Positions 38,639-48,729 of a DNA stretch of 64,000 nucleotides are shown here, piece after piece (positions within the stretch are counted from its first letter, which is position 1; each line of letters opens with the position of its first letter). The position numbers and the translations under genes are program-made. This DNA is from Trichoplax sp. H2 (lineage: Eukaryota; Placozoa; Uniplacotomia; Trichoplacea): positions 62,001-126,000 of the forward strand of contig NOWV01000098.1 in NCBI GenBank assembly GCA_003344405.1. Direction: 5' to 3'. The notes below the pieces were generated by a model. The model saw nothing but the letters and a program-made list of their open reading frames with translations, made no database searches and was not told the origin of the DNA.

Positions 38639-41600
38639 ATGCTTAGAACCGTTGTCCTGAAAAGAGGAAATATTGGCTATGGATTTAGCATTAACAGTAA
38701 AGCACCAGCCGTAATTGAAGCAATTGTTAAAGATAGTGCTGCTGATTATGCTGCACTACAGGTTGGAGATATTATGTACGAAATTAACGATGTCGAGGTC
38801 GACAAGCTACATTACGACAGCATTATACGATTAATTACCAATCCAAATGATTCACTAAAATTATTAGTCGAATGTAAAAAGAAGAACCCTCATTTATTAC
38901 CCTCTGGTACATTTTGGAGTCCTAGGAGAGTCTCGATCGTTCATGACGTCAAGAAAAATAAAAGATTTCTAGCTGCAAAAAAAAATTTATCAGACTCCAA
39001 ATCAAAGAGTGATTCCAATATTAAGAATGGTACGAACCCATTGCTTGCAGAATTACAGAAAGATTCACTCTTTGCAAAGATGAGAGCTCGTATCAATTCT
39101 CAAGAGTCAGACGAAGTGAGTGCAGACAATGAATACAGCGACAGTGATACAGACTCATCACTACCACCTCCAATGAAAGCATTAACCGTAAATAAGAAAA
39201 AGAATGCAGATCAAGATCGAGGTACTAATCGATTTAGTATCACTTATTCTGCAAGTAAAATACATTCTTCATTAAGTGGGCATTTAGAAAATACAAGTAC
39301 GGGTGATATGCTCGATGCTGTCATTGTTAAGTTTGTTGGCAGTAGAGCATTCACACATGATGAAAATTTCTATTCTAAATCATTATCGGAAATTCGTGAT
39401 TGTATGCAAGAATTAAAACAAGATCAAGAAAATCGTTTATTATTGACCTTATTCCAATTTAGAAATAGTTCAATTTGTATCAAATCTAGCAGTGGCGAAA
39501 TTAATCAATGTTATAACATTGATCAATTGGCTGTTACTGGAACATGCTTGGACGACAAACATTTCTTTGGCTTAGTTTTTTGCGATAAGAAAGATGGCGC
39601 AAAATCAATCTTTTCATTACATTTATACAAGTGTCTCAGTGTTAAGTGCAATTATGACCAGGCAGCGCAGCAGTTTCATATCCATCGATCAAAAGTAGAA
39701 ATACCATCATTACCTCAATCATTGTTGAGAAAGCTTTCAAATTTACACATGCAGTATGCTGATAATAAGCTCAGTGATTGCAAAACTCCCATTATGATTG
39801 ATAACAATGATTTACCGGAAACGAAAAATAAATATATAAAAATCAGAACTGTTCGTTCTGATACTGCTATTGATGATATACCACAACAATTAAATAGCAA
39901 CGATAAAGTTACTGGAGGGAAAAGATCCAGTAGTCATGTCGTTACTTACACTGACAGCGAAAATAATCATCAGAATAAAAGGTTAAAAACAAGGCAAAAA
40001 AGTTAGTAAATTTCCATACATTATATTTCGTGCTCATTTCTGTACAGTAAAACACTTAGTGCAATTCTATTGCAAACGTCTTATTTGATTTACTCTTATA
40101 AATTAGGTGAAATTATGCATAATAGCGATCAGTCCGAACAGGTCCCTAATCCAATGTCCGACGAAAAGATAAACCAGCAGCCTGATGTAACACCAAGTAA
40201 AGATCGCGTTGCAACTTGGAAAACTAAGATTGAACTCTTACTGGTGGATCCTGCCGGGATTCGTATATTCTACGTAAGTTTTAATTTTTACATTTTATAT
40301 GCTTCAACATATCTAGCTATCAACAATCTTGCCGGTACTAATTTCATTGACTCTGTAGGAGTATCTTATGAAAGAACATAGTGAAGAAAATATCTTGTTT
40401 TTGCACGCATGCCAGAAATTTAAGAAACTCCCTACAACGGAAATCGCTGAGGTTAATTTTCAAGGACTTTCGATTTCTATTAGCTCTCTTTTTATCATAA
40501 AAGTCGGTATATTATTATCTTATGATCGTTTTGGATATTACTTAACATGTATAGATTAAGAAATTCTCATCTGCTATATATCGTACATACTTGGCGGATG
40601 ATGCAGCTATGCCTATCAATGTCGATTACATTGTATTAAAGACGATCAGAAAGTATCTGAAATCGCCAAATGTGACTATGTTTGATATGGCTCAAAGACA
40701 GGTTTGAATCAACATCTTGAATTACATTATGTAATGTCCAGTATATATACATGTATGATTATGTATAGTGAGAAAATTAAGAAATATTAAGGATATGCTA
40801 TCAAAATTTTTTGGCTTTAGATCATCAATCTATTAAAATTTGATAGTTACCAAAGATTTTTAAATTCGGAACTATATAAAACGCTGCTAACTAAAGAGGC
40901 TGAAAAGAAATTAGTCCTAAATAATGAAATTGATGTCCTCATTGATCATGTATTCGTGACTACTGCAGTAAGTTTATCCGACTTTTAACATTTCTTACTC
41001 TTTTTTCTATAAACTATCATAAGGAGCAAGTACAGAACACTTTAAAATATTCGTTATGTATTTGCAAATATAATTCTATTACGCCATTGCATCCTTATAT
41101 TTAAATGTTACGTATGAATTAACATTTTAATTAGAGTGTACGATATACCGATCCGAATAGATAATGTGCGCTTGTTTTAAATTTGTCGATTGATGGATTA
41201 TAACTGTGTGTCTCTAAAGAGTTTATCGTTTCAACTTTTCTTTCAAATTGATCAATTACTTCAAAGCCATAATTAGTAAATTGATCAAGTTGTTTTTAGT
41301 CATTATGATCGCAAATGAGTAGATATCAAAAATATTTGAGATTACTGAAAATCGTACTTCAGATTGTGACCTAAAAACTCATTCTATTTCAATTTCTGTA
41401 ATAGGAAAATTCGAATGCAGATAAGAAGGCGAATGAGAATAAAAATTTGAAAGGTAAATATCGTTTTTAAGCCATTCTTGTTTTATTCAAAGAAGTAGCA
41501 CTCTTTATTCTTAGTGCTTCTAGTATCTCATTCTTGTATAATTTACATTTAATAAAGTCAATAAACCCCCCTCGAAGTTTAATCATTCGCTCAAGCAACG

Positions 41601-41746
41601 TAAGTTATTTCCTGCGATGGCTTTATTTTAATGCATACTAAGTCCAATATTTTTAGATACCTCATGTATAACAGCTGACTTTACTGTAAACAGGTATATT
41701 CGGAAGGAAAGGTGCTCAAGCTGACAATAAAGAAAACGTTTGCTGA
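38639..41746 (+). CDS. PDZ-PTB-RGS protein of the RGS12/RGS14 family, 8 exons, 686 aa
   Basis: Exons: 38639-40001, 40107-40273, 40359-40451, 40555-40701, 40821-40967, 41405-41453, 41558-41599, 41694-41746, total 2061 nt. PDZ at about 2-82 has the carboxylate loop GYGF. A PTB-like domain at about 225-365 shares FVGS, SLSEIRDCM and DDKHFFGLVF with RGS12. The RGS domain at about 490-625 reads VATWKTKIELLLVDPAGIRIF, HSEENILFLHACQKF, PINVDYIVLKTI and LLKFDSYQRFLNS. RGS domains accelerate GTP hydrolysis by G-alpha; PDZ and PTB modules tether RGS12 to receptors and channels. The reading frame stops 47 residues after exon 5, so the Ras-binding and GoLoco parts of vertebrate RGS12/14 are absent. The Cys-rich end is ENVC. 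Exon 1 ends at a GTTAGT donor; continuing the frame there hits a stop, which supports the splice. Confidence 0.93.
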
Positions 41747-42898
41747 TAGAAAATTAGATTGTTTTATAACTACAGATTGTAAATCACTGCGGAATTTTAA
41801 ACTAATCTTTTACTCAAATTAATTGGCAATTCTTTTAGCTATAAAACTTGTAAAGTCTTCTAAGGTTGTCTATTAAGCCACAATGATTTTATGCCATTAA
41901 TTAATAGGCAACGTAGTAATTAGCGAAACTCGTTTTACTAATAATCTGTTAGCAAATCATTAAGCCAGTATAGCTTTATCTCATGCAGTATCATGGTTGA
42001 TAAATCGCTTATGACATCGTAAATATCATATATTTATGCCTAAGAAATAGATCAGTTTTTACAGATATTTTTATACGTTTTATGTATCGTTGAGAGTCAC
42101 ACTTTTGTATTGATAATCATATAGTATAGCACTTGGATTGCAAATGATTTTATAAGATTTCTCTGATATAATCAACACCTGTCTGGTGAATTATGTAAAT
42201 TTACTATATTGGTAATAATAAATATATAATAGGTTATAGATCAACTTTATGAATAGGCACGATATTGCAGTAGCTGTATTTTTATTTTTATATTGTAATT
42301 TTTACTCATATTAATATTAAAAAGTGGATAATACGAATTTGATTCTTCTTGAACGACACAATAAATTAATTATATGTTCGAATTTGTATCTATAGCTGTG
42401 AAACTACTATAGTTGAATCAATTTCACGTATTCTTAAATGTAAAGCCTATTTTAGCAAACATTGCAAAAATTTTAGAACTAAAATTGTTTGCATGAGATA
42501 ACGAACAGTGATCTATAAAACAGCTCAATATAAGGCTGCAATAGCATTCTAAAAATTTCACTGTATAAAGCTTATTTCTTATAGGAAATGTCGTCAATTG
42601 ATATTGAATATTATCTTATTGGTTTGATTGGAGATTCATCCAAAATGTGTATACCTATATTATAATTGTCCAAGCAATGTGGCAACTGCATACACGTTGT
42701 CCACGCAGATCACACTGTCTTTTCTTAGAGCAATAAAAATCTTTTTGACGCAAATTCAAGAAATTAACATCAGAATTAATTATGCTACTGAGTGTAGACT
42801 CGTTTATCCTAGTAGGCATTTATTAATTATAGTCTAATTGTAGTTGTTTTCTAAACTAATACCCTATGTTATAGGGAGAAAAACAACTGGTTGGAACA
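41747..42898. other. Convergent intergenic region, RGS gene to HIG1 gene
   Basis: AT-rich, no recognised exon. The open frame at 42628-42837 has no family signature or splice context. Confidence 0.5.
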
Positions 42899-43905
42899 CT
42901 AATTTTCTTTACCAAAGACAGTTCTTTGACCTGAGACTAAAAGTCCTCCGATTACGGCTAAAATAGTGGCGCCTTGGGCCCCAACTCTAGCTCTCATCAT
43001 CATTTGCGACATTTTCTGATCCCCTCTTCGGAAGTTGACCAAACCATAACTTAAAGCGACCGTAGTTGCTAACATACCTAAAAATGTCCATTACCAGAAT
43101 AATAAGCATCTTTTAGTTAAGTCTATTTAGCTTGAAAAGCTACCGTGATATAGTATGTGTAGCATAGTACAGCAATGAAGTGTAAAATCTGATCTTTTGG
43201 TAAAGTGCTTTACGGTATTACCAACATCACCAATTTACTGCAAGTTCTCTTCTATCTAGCATAACTTTCTTTGATTATAATTATATATGTCGATTGTGCA
43301 CCTGTACTGCAACATATATAAATGATGACAATTATAATTATCATTTTAGTCGACACGGCTACTAACTGTGAGTAGGATAAACAGTTATTATCGCACTATC
43401 AATAACGACTGGCGTGCCATCCATGCATTAATAATATTGATTTGATCAAGTATCTTTACTACTCATCCTTCATCATTGCCTAATCATTGGGAATTGTTGA
43501 ATTCATTTTATACGTGCTACCGCACACTTGGCGGTACGCTTGATTAAGGTAATAATATGCAGTATTATTATTGTAGCAATGAAGAGAGCATTAACCTAGT
43601 GGTACAAAAGGATTTTCTTTAAATTTTCTTAGCAACTTTTGAAAAGGAGTTTCCTCAATCATTAATGCATTGCTATCAGTCTGTGTATTGGGTTGTTTCG
43701 CTGCCTCCAAAGCTGATTGTTCTTTAGCTTCTTTTAATGCCTGAAAAGCGGCAGCTCGTTCCTCAGCCTCTTTAACTAGTGCAGAATTTTTAGCATTTTC
43801 GTCGACAGTTTTGCCCTTTTGCCCTTGAAGTATCGCTTCTCTATGGGCGATTGTTCTGGCATGTCTTTCAGCATCCTTAGCTGGATCTCGTTCAATGCCA
43901 ACCAT
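42899..43905 (-). CDS. HIG1-domain inner-membrane protein (HIGD2/Rcf1 type), 2 exons, 162 aa
   Basis: Exons right to left: 43596-43905 and 42899-43077; the split glycine codon restores phase. The C-terminal half has FQKLLRKFKENPFVPLG, a membrane segment, the loop motif Q-x3-R-x-R-x3-Q (QMMMRARVGAQ) and a second membrane segment, which defines the HIG1 domain. HIG1 proteins assist assembly and supercomplex formation of cytochrome c oxidase and complex III in mitochondria. The first 84 residues form a charged Ala/Glu/Lys-rich, probably helical extension (IERDPAKDAERHARTIAHRE and onward) that human HIGD2A, at about 106 aa, lacks. The start is the first ATG after a stop in frame; a TTTCTACAG just upstream may be an acceptor for a 5' leader exon. 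Confidence 0.92.
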
Positions 43906-44301
43906 CGCAGATGTCTGTAGAAATTGCACTGATTTTGCGAAACTCCTTCACTTGATACAAGTAATTAATTCCACTATAGTACAGTACAGTACTATCGTGT
44001 TTTGTCGGCTTGCGAATGTGGTCAGTACGCTCTCGGTTAATACGGTGCACCGTAGTATCGTAAACTGGCTGGATTAGACTACAACTCGCTGAGTGTCTTG
44101 TGAACGTAAGGTGCCCCATTCACTCTGGTAACAGTACCATGCGTGGTCGCTGATCATATTGGGCAAGATTCATCTGGAGATTGTAAATCTTGGAGCAGCT
44201 TGGCCATGGCGTCCTTAATCCTGACGGCAATGCGAGGTTCTATCATGAGAAGTTTAGCCACCTCAGGTAGATTCCATTGTAATGAAATGAAGAGAATGAT
44301 T
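43906..44301. other. 5' flank of the HIG1 gene
   Basis: Contains a short AGTACAGTACAGTACTA patch near 43978. A 38-codon minus-strand frame at about 44148-44261 (LPEVAKLLMIEPRIAVRIKD and beyond) looks amphipathic but has no start, acceptor or family, so it is not called. Confidence 0.35.
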
Positions 44302-44540
44302 TTATTTCAATGATGATGTTGTTGTGTCGTACATTTTACGTTTTTCTGCCATATTATGAGCAACTTGATCATGGCGTTCAAATAACTCGTTTGAAACAGA
44401 TTCCGTGTATGCTGTGTATAATAGGATAACGTACAAATGTACATGCGGTTAGGACTACTTGGAGTACTTTTGAACAATGTGGAAAGAACGCTGAAATATT
44501 TTGTAAATTTGGACATAGTTTGAGTCAAAGTTGATAGCAT
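44302..44540 (-). CDS. Possible small protein, 63 aa, 2 exons, unknown function
   Basis: Exon 1 at 44459-44540 starts MLSTLTQTMSKFTKYFSV. A 47-nt intron (44412-44458) with donor GTAGTC and acceptor TATTATACACAG is proposed. Exon 2 at 44302-44411 gives YTESVSNELFERHDQVAHNM and ends TTSSLK. The stop TAA overlaps an AATAAA polyadenylation word. The N-terminus is basic and amphipathic, as in mitochondrial presequences; the C-terminus is charged and helical. An alternative donor at 44466 (GTACTC) keeps the same phase. I do not recognise the family. It sits head to head with bL35m, about 450 bp away. The alternative is an unspliced chance frame ending QQHHH. Confidence 0.4.
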
Positions 44541-44986
44541 AGAGGCTTTACTGTTGTCGATGTTCTTTCAGTGGTGTAGTGTGTAGTGCATTGTATGGTT
44601 CAACATGCAAAGATGCTAAGTGCTCTTGGCGTAATCGAATGCCTTAGTAAATCATGCTGCATAACAGGAATTATCGATAAAAATAATGATTGTACGAGTA
44701 TATCTGCTCGGATGCCTTATATGTAATTACAATTCGATTCTCGTTGGCTGCAAGATGCACCCCTTCCATACTTTACTGTAGTAGCGGTAATATAGGACTA
44801 CCTAGCCAGTTTAAATTGGATCAATATGAATAATATCCTTGCATCTGCTGCAGATTTGCTTATTTACGATATGTTTTCAATGATTCTAGTACACACTAAA
44901 TGATTGTATTCTTGCATGCATGCATCTGGTAGGCAGTAGCTAATTAAATGCTAATGATCTTTCAATGAAATTTCTCACTTGTTTGC

Positions 44987-45445
44987 ATGTATTTTTCAGC
45001 TTGTAGATATAGCACATTACCATCTTTTACGTCACAAATGATGCCTAAGGGATGGCTACCCGGTCATTCTAATATTGCCAGTTTAAAATTGATTTCATAT
45101 CGTTCGTATCAAAGCATTCCGCAAACCTACGCATCGAATGGCCGTCCGAATCTATTTCTATTCAACTCAATATGCAGGAACAATACTTTCAATCCGATAG
45201 GAAAGCAACCCAATCGTAGCATTGTCGTGTACAGCAAAAAAGGGAAAAGGAAAACCGTTAAAGCTGTTGTCAAGAGATTTAAAATGCTCGGTAGTGGTAA
45301 AATTAAGCGTTGGAAATGTGGTAGACGTCACTTGGCTTTAAGCAAATCGAAAAAGAACCGCCGACATCTAAGAAAGCCTACTTTTTGCAGTAATAAGCAG
45401 GCAAAGTTATTGAAACAAATGGTCAATCAAAAGAAATGGCGTTAA
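44987..45445 (+). CDS. MRPL35: Mitochondrial large-subunit ribosomal protein bL35m
   Basis: The C-terminal half, KKGKRKTVKAVVKRFKMLGS and then KIKRWKCGRRHLALSKSKKNRRHLRKPT, is the bL35 core, and CSNKQAKLLKQM corresponds to the metazoan tail. bL35m is a component of the mitochondrial 39S subunit. The preceding 75 residues are basic and Ser/Tyr-rich, compatible with a mitochondrial presequence. The ATG at 44987 gives 152 aa, but a TGTATTTTTCAG at 44988-44999 looks like a splice acceptor. The true first exon may therefore lie upstream and the real start may differ; an internal ATG-ATG pair (MMPKGWLP) is a third option. The 3' part is certain. Confidence 0.88.
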   Translation: MYFSACRYSTLPSFTSQMMPKGWLPGHSNIASLKLISYRSYQSIPQTYASNGRPNLFLFNSICRNNTFNPIGKQPNRSIVVYSKKGKRKTVKAVVKRFKMLGSGKIKRWKCGRRHLALSKSKKNRRHLRKPTFCSNKQAKLLKQMVNQKKWR

Positions 45446-46096
45446 TGCGATCCATAGCTCAAAGCATCTGTTATTATTACTACAATTGCATTCTATCTTG
45501 TATCTTCAAATCGGAAGATAAACTCAGATACAGAGTACTTTGCTTTAGATTTGCTTCATTTAATAATTATGCAACTCTGTACAAAAGTTAATGTATCTAA
45601 TTACTGAATTGAGGAAAATATACTGTATAAACTGCCTTGGTTTACACTAGGTGAAAGTGTAAATAAAATTTCAAGTGCTCCACATGTACTCGATTGTGAG
45701 ATTCATCGATTGCATCCATTTCGTTTTCAGCGCACGTATGTCGGTCTATATTCTATATACTGTAAGTTCTACTCATCGATATACACGTAGTCTGGTTTCA
45801 AGATCAGATTGAAACGTATTGGATATGAAGTATGAGAGTGAGCACCACATGGATGCAATAGTTGGTCCATGACGATATTGTTTGTTGAGAAGGACTTTCT
45901 CTCTATTCATTATGCTTCAATATGACTGCAAGGTAGTCGGCAGTTTGTGGATGCTATTTGTCTATCATCGTCATCAGAAAATTTATGAGTGCAACTGTAT
46001 GATATTCTTGAATCGTTTGTAAGCGGTTGTTGTAACCGATAATTTGAAAACATTGTGTCTCGATCAAGCTTATCCATGGCAACAAATTGAACTACC

Positions 46097-46128
46097 AATA
46101 CTGAGTGAACAAGTGTTCACTCAGTATT
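46097..46128. repeat. Perfect 14-bp hairpin, 4-nt loop
   Basis: AATACTGAGTGAAC, loop AAGT, then GTTCACTCAGTATT, an exact inverted repeat. No adjacent gene or T-run makes it a terminator; this is animal DNA, so that role is not expected. Confidence 0.85.
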
Positions 46129-46529
46129 AGTAACAGCAAGCTTTAAAGCCAACGTTTGAGGTATAGGCTTGCAAAACGCTTGACCATTGCGGATCAAGGT
46201 GAAAGAACGACTGCTACAAAAACTGTCGTCAAAATGCATCAAACTCGTTCTACGCTTGGCTAAAACCGCTCTACACATGCATTACTACCTCACTGAAGAC
46301 ACGAATTTATATCCTCTAAAACGAGTGGACTTGTACGTCCGCTGATCGACTTGGAACATCAACTAATGTGATTACAGCTACAGTAACTCCATAAGCATAC
46401 GTATAAACTCTTGATAGTGCTACATATCCAAAAATGATTGAAAAGATGGCGCAAAACCAATGCGATGGTAAAGCCTGTTTCTAGACCTAGCTGTTTGATA
46501 GTGTATGCCAGCATCGACGTTGCAATCAA

Positions 46530-46860
46530 CGCTACAGTGCACAGTACCTAGTACCGAATACTATACCGTAGCCCTTGATTGTAGCATTTCGATTCAATAC
46601 AGTACCGATTGACACGCACGTATAGTACTCAGGAGTCACGTGTCCTGTACTGTGGGTCAGGTTGACGACTTCAGTCTTGACGTTGACGTCCTAGGCAAAA
46701 CAATTAACTGACGTACTGTACAGTACACTACCATACAGTACACAGTACGGTAGTTACTGTACTGTACTGTACTGTACTGTACTTTAGTTGAGTTTAAATG
46801 TACTGTAATTTTCCACTTGGTACTGTATTTTTAGTACTGTACAACTAGTTACACAGCTTT
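46530..46860. repeat. GTAC island with (ACTGT)5 microsatellite
   Basis: A dense cluster of TACTGTAC, CAGTACA and GGTACTG words. At about 46756-46780 the sequence is five perfect ACTGT pentamers in a row. This pure run suggests that the other islands are interrupted or reshuffled forms of the same pentamer. Confidence 0.85.
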
Positions 46861-48729
46861 GTATAGGCAAACCCATTCTCTGACTAGAGCGGGACGACAA
46901 CAGTTGATACGTACCGGTACTCCACTATGGCACTGGTACAGTAGGATGTTTATTTACACAGTAGCAAGGAAGGTTGAATTGATTGTTGGTCAAAATCGCT
47001 TGACCTGCCATAACTTGAATCCCACTGCAAACGTCCACTTGGACTTGCTTTCATTCCTTTGAATTTTTTTTCACTAAGAAATCAATTCTTGATAGTGTTG
47101 AAGACAGACAACATTCGTCGAGATACATAGAAACCAAATTCTGTTTGGCTTATTCGTCCAAGGATAGGATGTGGCTGTAAGAAAAAAAAAAAAAAATTGC
47201 CTTCGTCTAAGAGAAAATCAACTTGTAGTCGACGCACTCAACATTGATTGATCGAAGCATCGTTGAAATTTTTTCTTTCATCACGGTACCACTCACCGAC
47301 GTCGCAGTCTCTGATCGCAATCACTTCATTACTCAGTCAGTGAAATTCATTTCTCGCAGTTGTTCACTGTCTATATTCTCTGTGACACAGCAGATTAGAA
47401 TTATTTGTAAGAAGCGACGAAAACCAATTCAATTCATGAAATACGCGTACTAGAAAAACTTTCAATAACATCATCCAAAGACTTCTCCACAGCGTTTCTA
47501 CTCTATTACTAGAGGACTACATTATTGCTCAATACCTATTTGGTAGGAGGTGCAAACGTTGCCACTGTGTCAAGTTGAAAAATAACCATGTTAAAAGTCA
47601 AGCAGTGGATTCAGCCGCCAAAGGTAATAAGACTAGAAAGTTGATTTTGCATATCTGTCATACAAATAGGCAATTGATAGACTATTGCATAGTGTCCTTG
47701 TACTCTATGGTATCCATGTCCAAAGTTTTCACCAGTCAAGAGGCAGGAAAATGTCTTATCAGTATTCCTTTTGGTTGACTACTGACTCCTTGTATGAAAA
47801 TTGCGTTACCGTACAAGACAAGCGTATGATATCGTCTTACTCTTCTTGCTCTATCGACTCTCACACAGTGTGCTTAAGGAATACCAAAATGAATTTTAAT
47901 GCCGTAGTCCACCAGTCAAGGAAATTGTCTTACTTGTTTAAAAATACAGTAGTGGCTTGATTGGATCATAAATCGTTGGTACTGTACTTTACAGCAGTTC
48001 TGCGGACTATAGGGGATATATTGTGTGCTTGTTATTGATGGAAAGTCTGTCATATCATCATCGCTATGTACGGTAAATAGTAAACAGTATCGAAATACCG
48101 ACATCAATTTCCATTCTAAGCATTCTATGAATAAGTTTCTGAGTTGTATCTATTTCAATCATTGAACTACGTAGTATTAACAGAGTGGCCAAAAAAATCA
48201 CGACGTTTTTCCTTCAGCTATACTCTACCGACGTAGACAAGTCGTTATGAAACCATCCTGTCATTGAATGTCTTAACTGGCCTCGTTTTTACTACTCAAT
48301 AGTCGATAATATCACTGCAGTGGGTATCGTACCTAAAACACTCGTTTGTATACAGTAATAAGTGAGTGATAATACAACAATAAAGTCATGATGGAATCGA
48401 TAGCGGTATCTAGGTATTGGTATCCCCATTAAAATATAAATATAAACCTTCATATCATTATTCAGTCCGTAATGTGATATACTAGTCAATGCACGATAAT
48501 TGCAGCTTAAATGTTGGTGGATGAAATGTTTCTTCTTGAGTTGGTGTCTACATATTGATACAATCTAATAATTCTTTCAATATGATGTAACTATGACAAG
48601 GAGCCGAATGATATACCACCATAACAATATCGGATAACTTGCGTAATACACAGCTATAGCGATATAATTTTACTGTTAATTAAAAGAATTTGATATAAGA
48701 TATCTTTAAATTACGCAATAGAGAAATGA

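Larger units (their letters stand above)
45446..48721. other. 3.3-kb gap with repeat islands; should hold LST2 exon 1
   Basis: No recognised protein domain. It contains a hairpin at 46097-46128, a GTAC island at 46530-46860, and a 16-17 nt A run near 47182. The LST2 gene lacks its first coding exon, expected to be a short basic peptide; I searched this stretch by eye for such a peptide followed by a donor and did not find a convincing one. Confidence 0.4.

Noticed and set aside
44148-44290. Amphipathic 45-codon minus-strand frame ending SPDESCPI
   Set aside because: No start codon or acceptor supports it, and it lies beyond an AATAAA that ends the small gene upstream.
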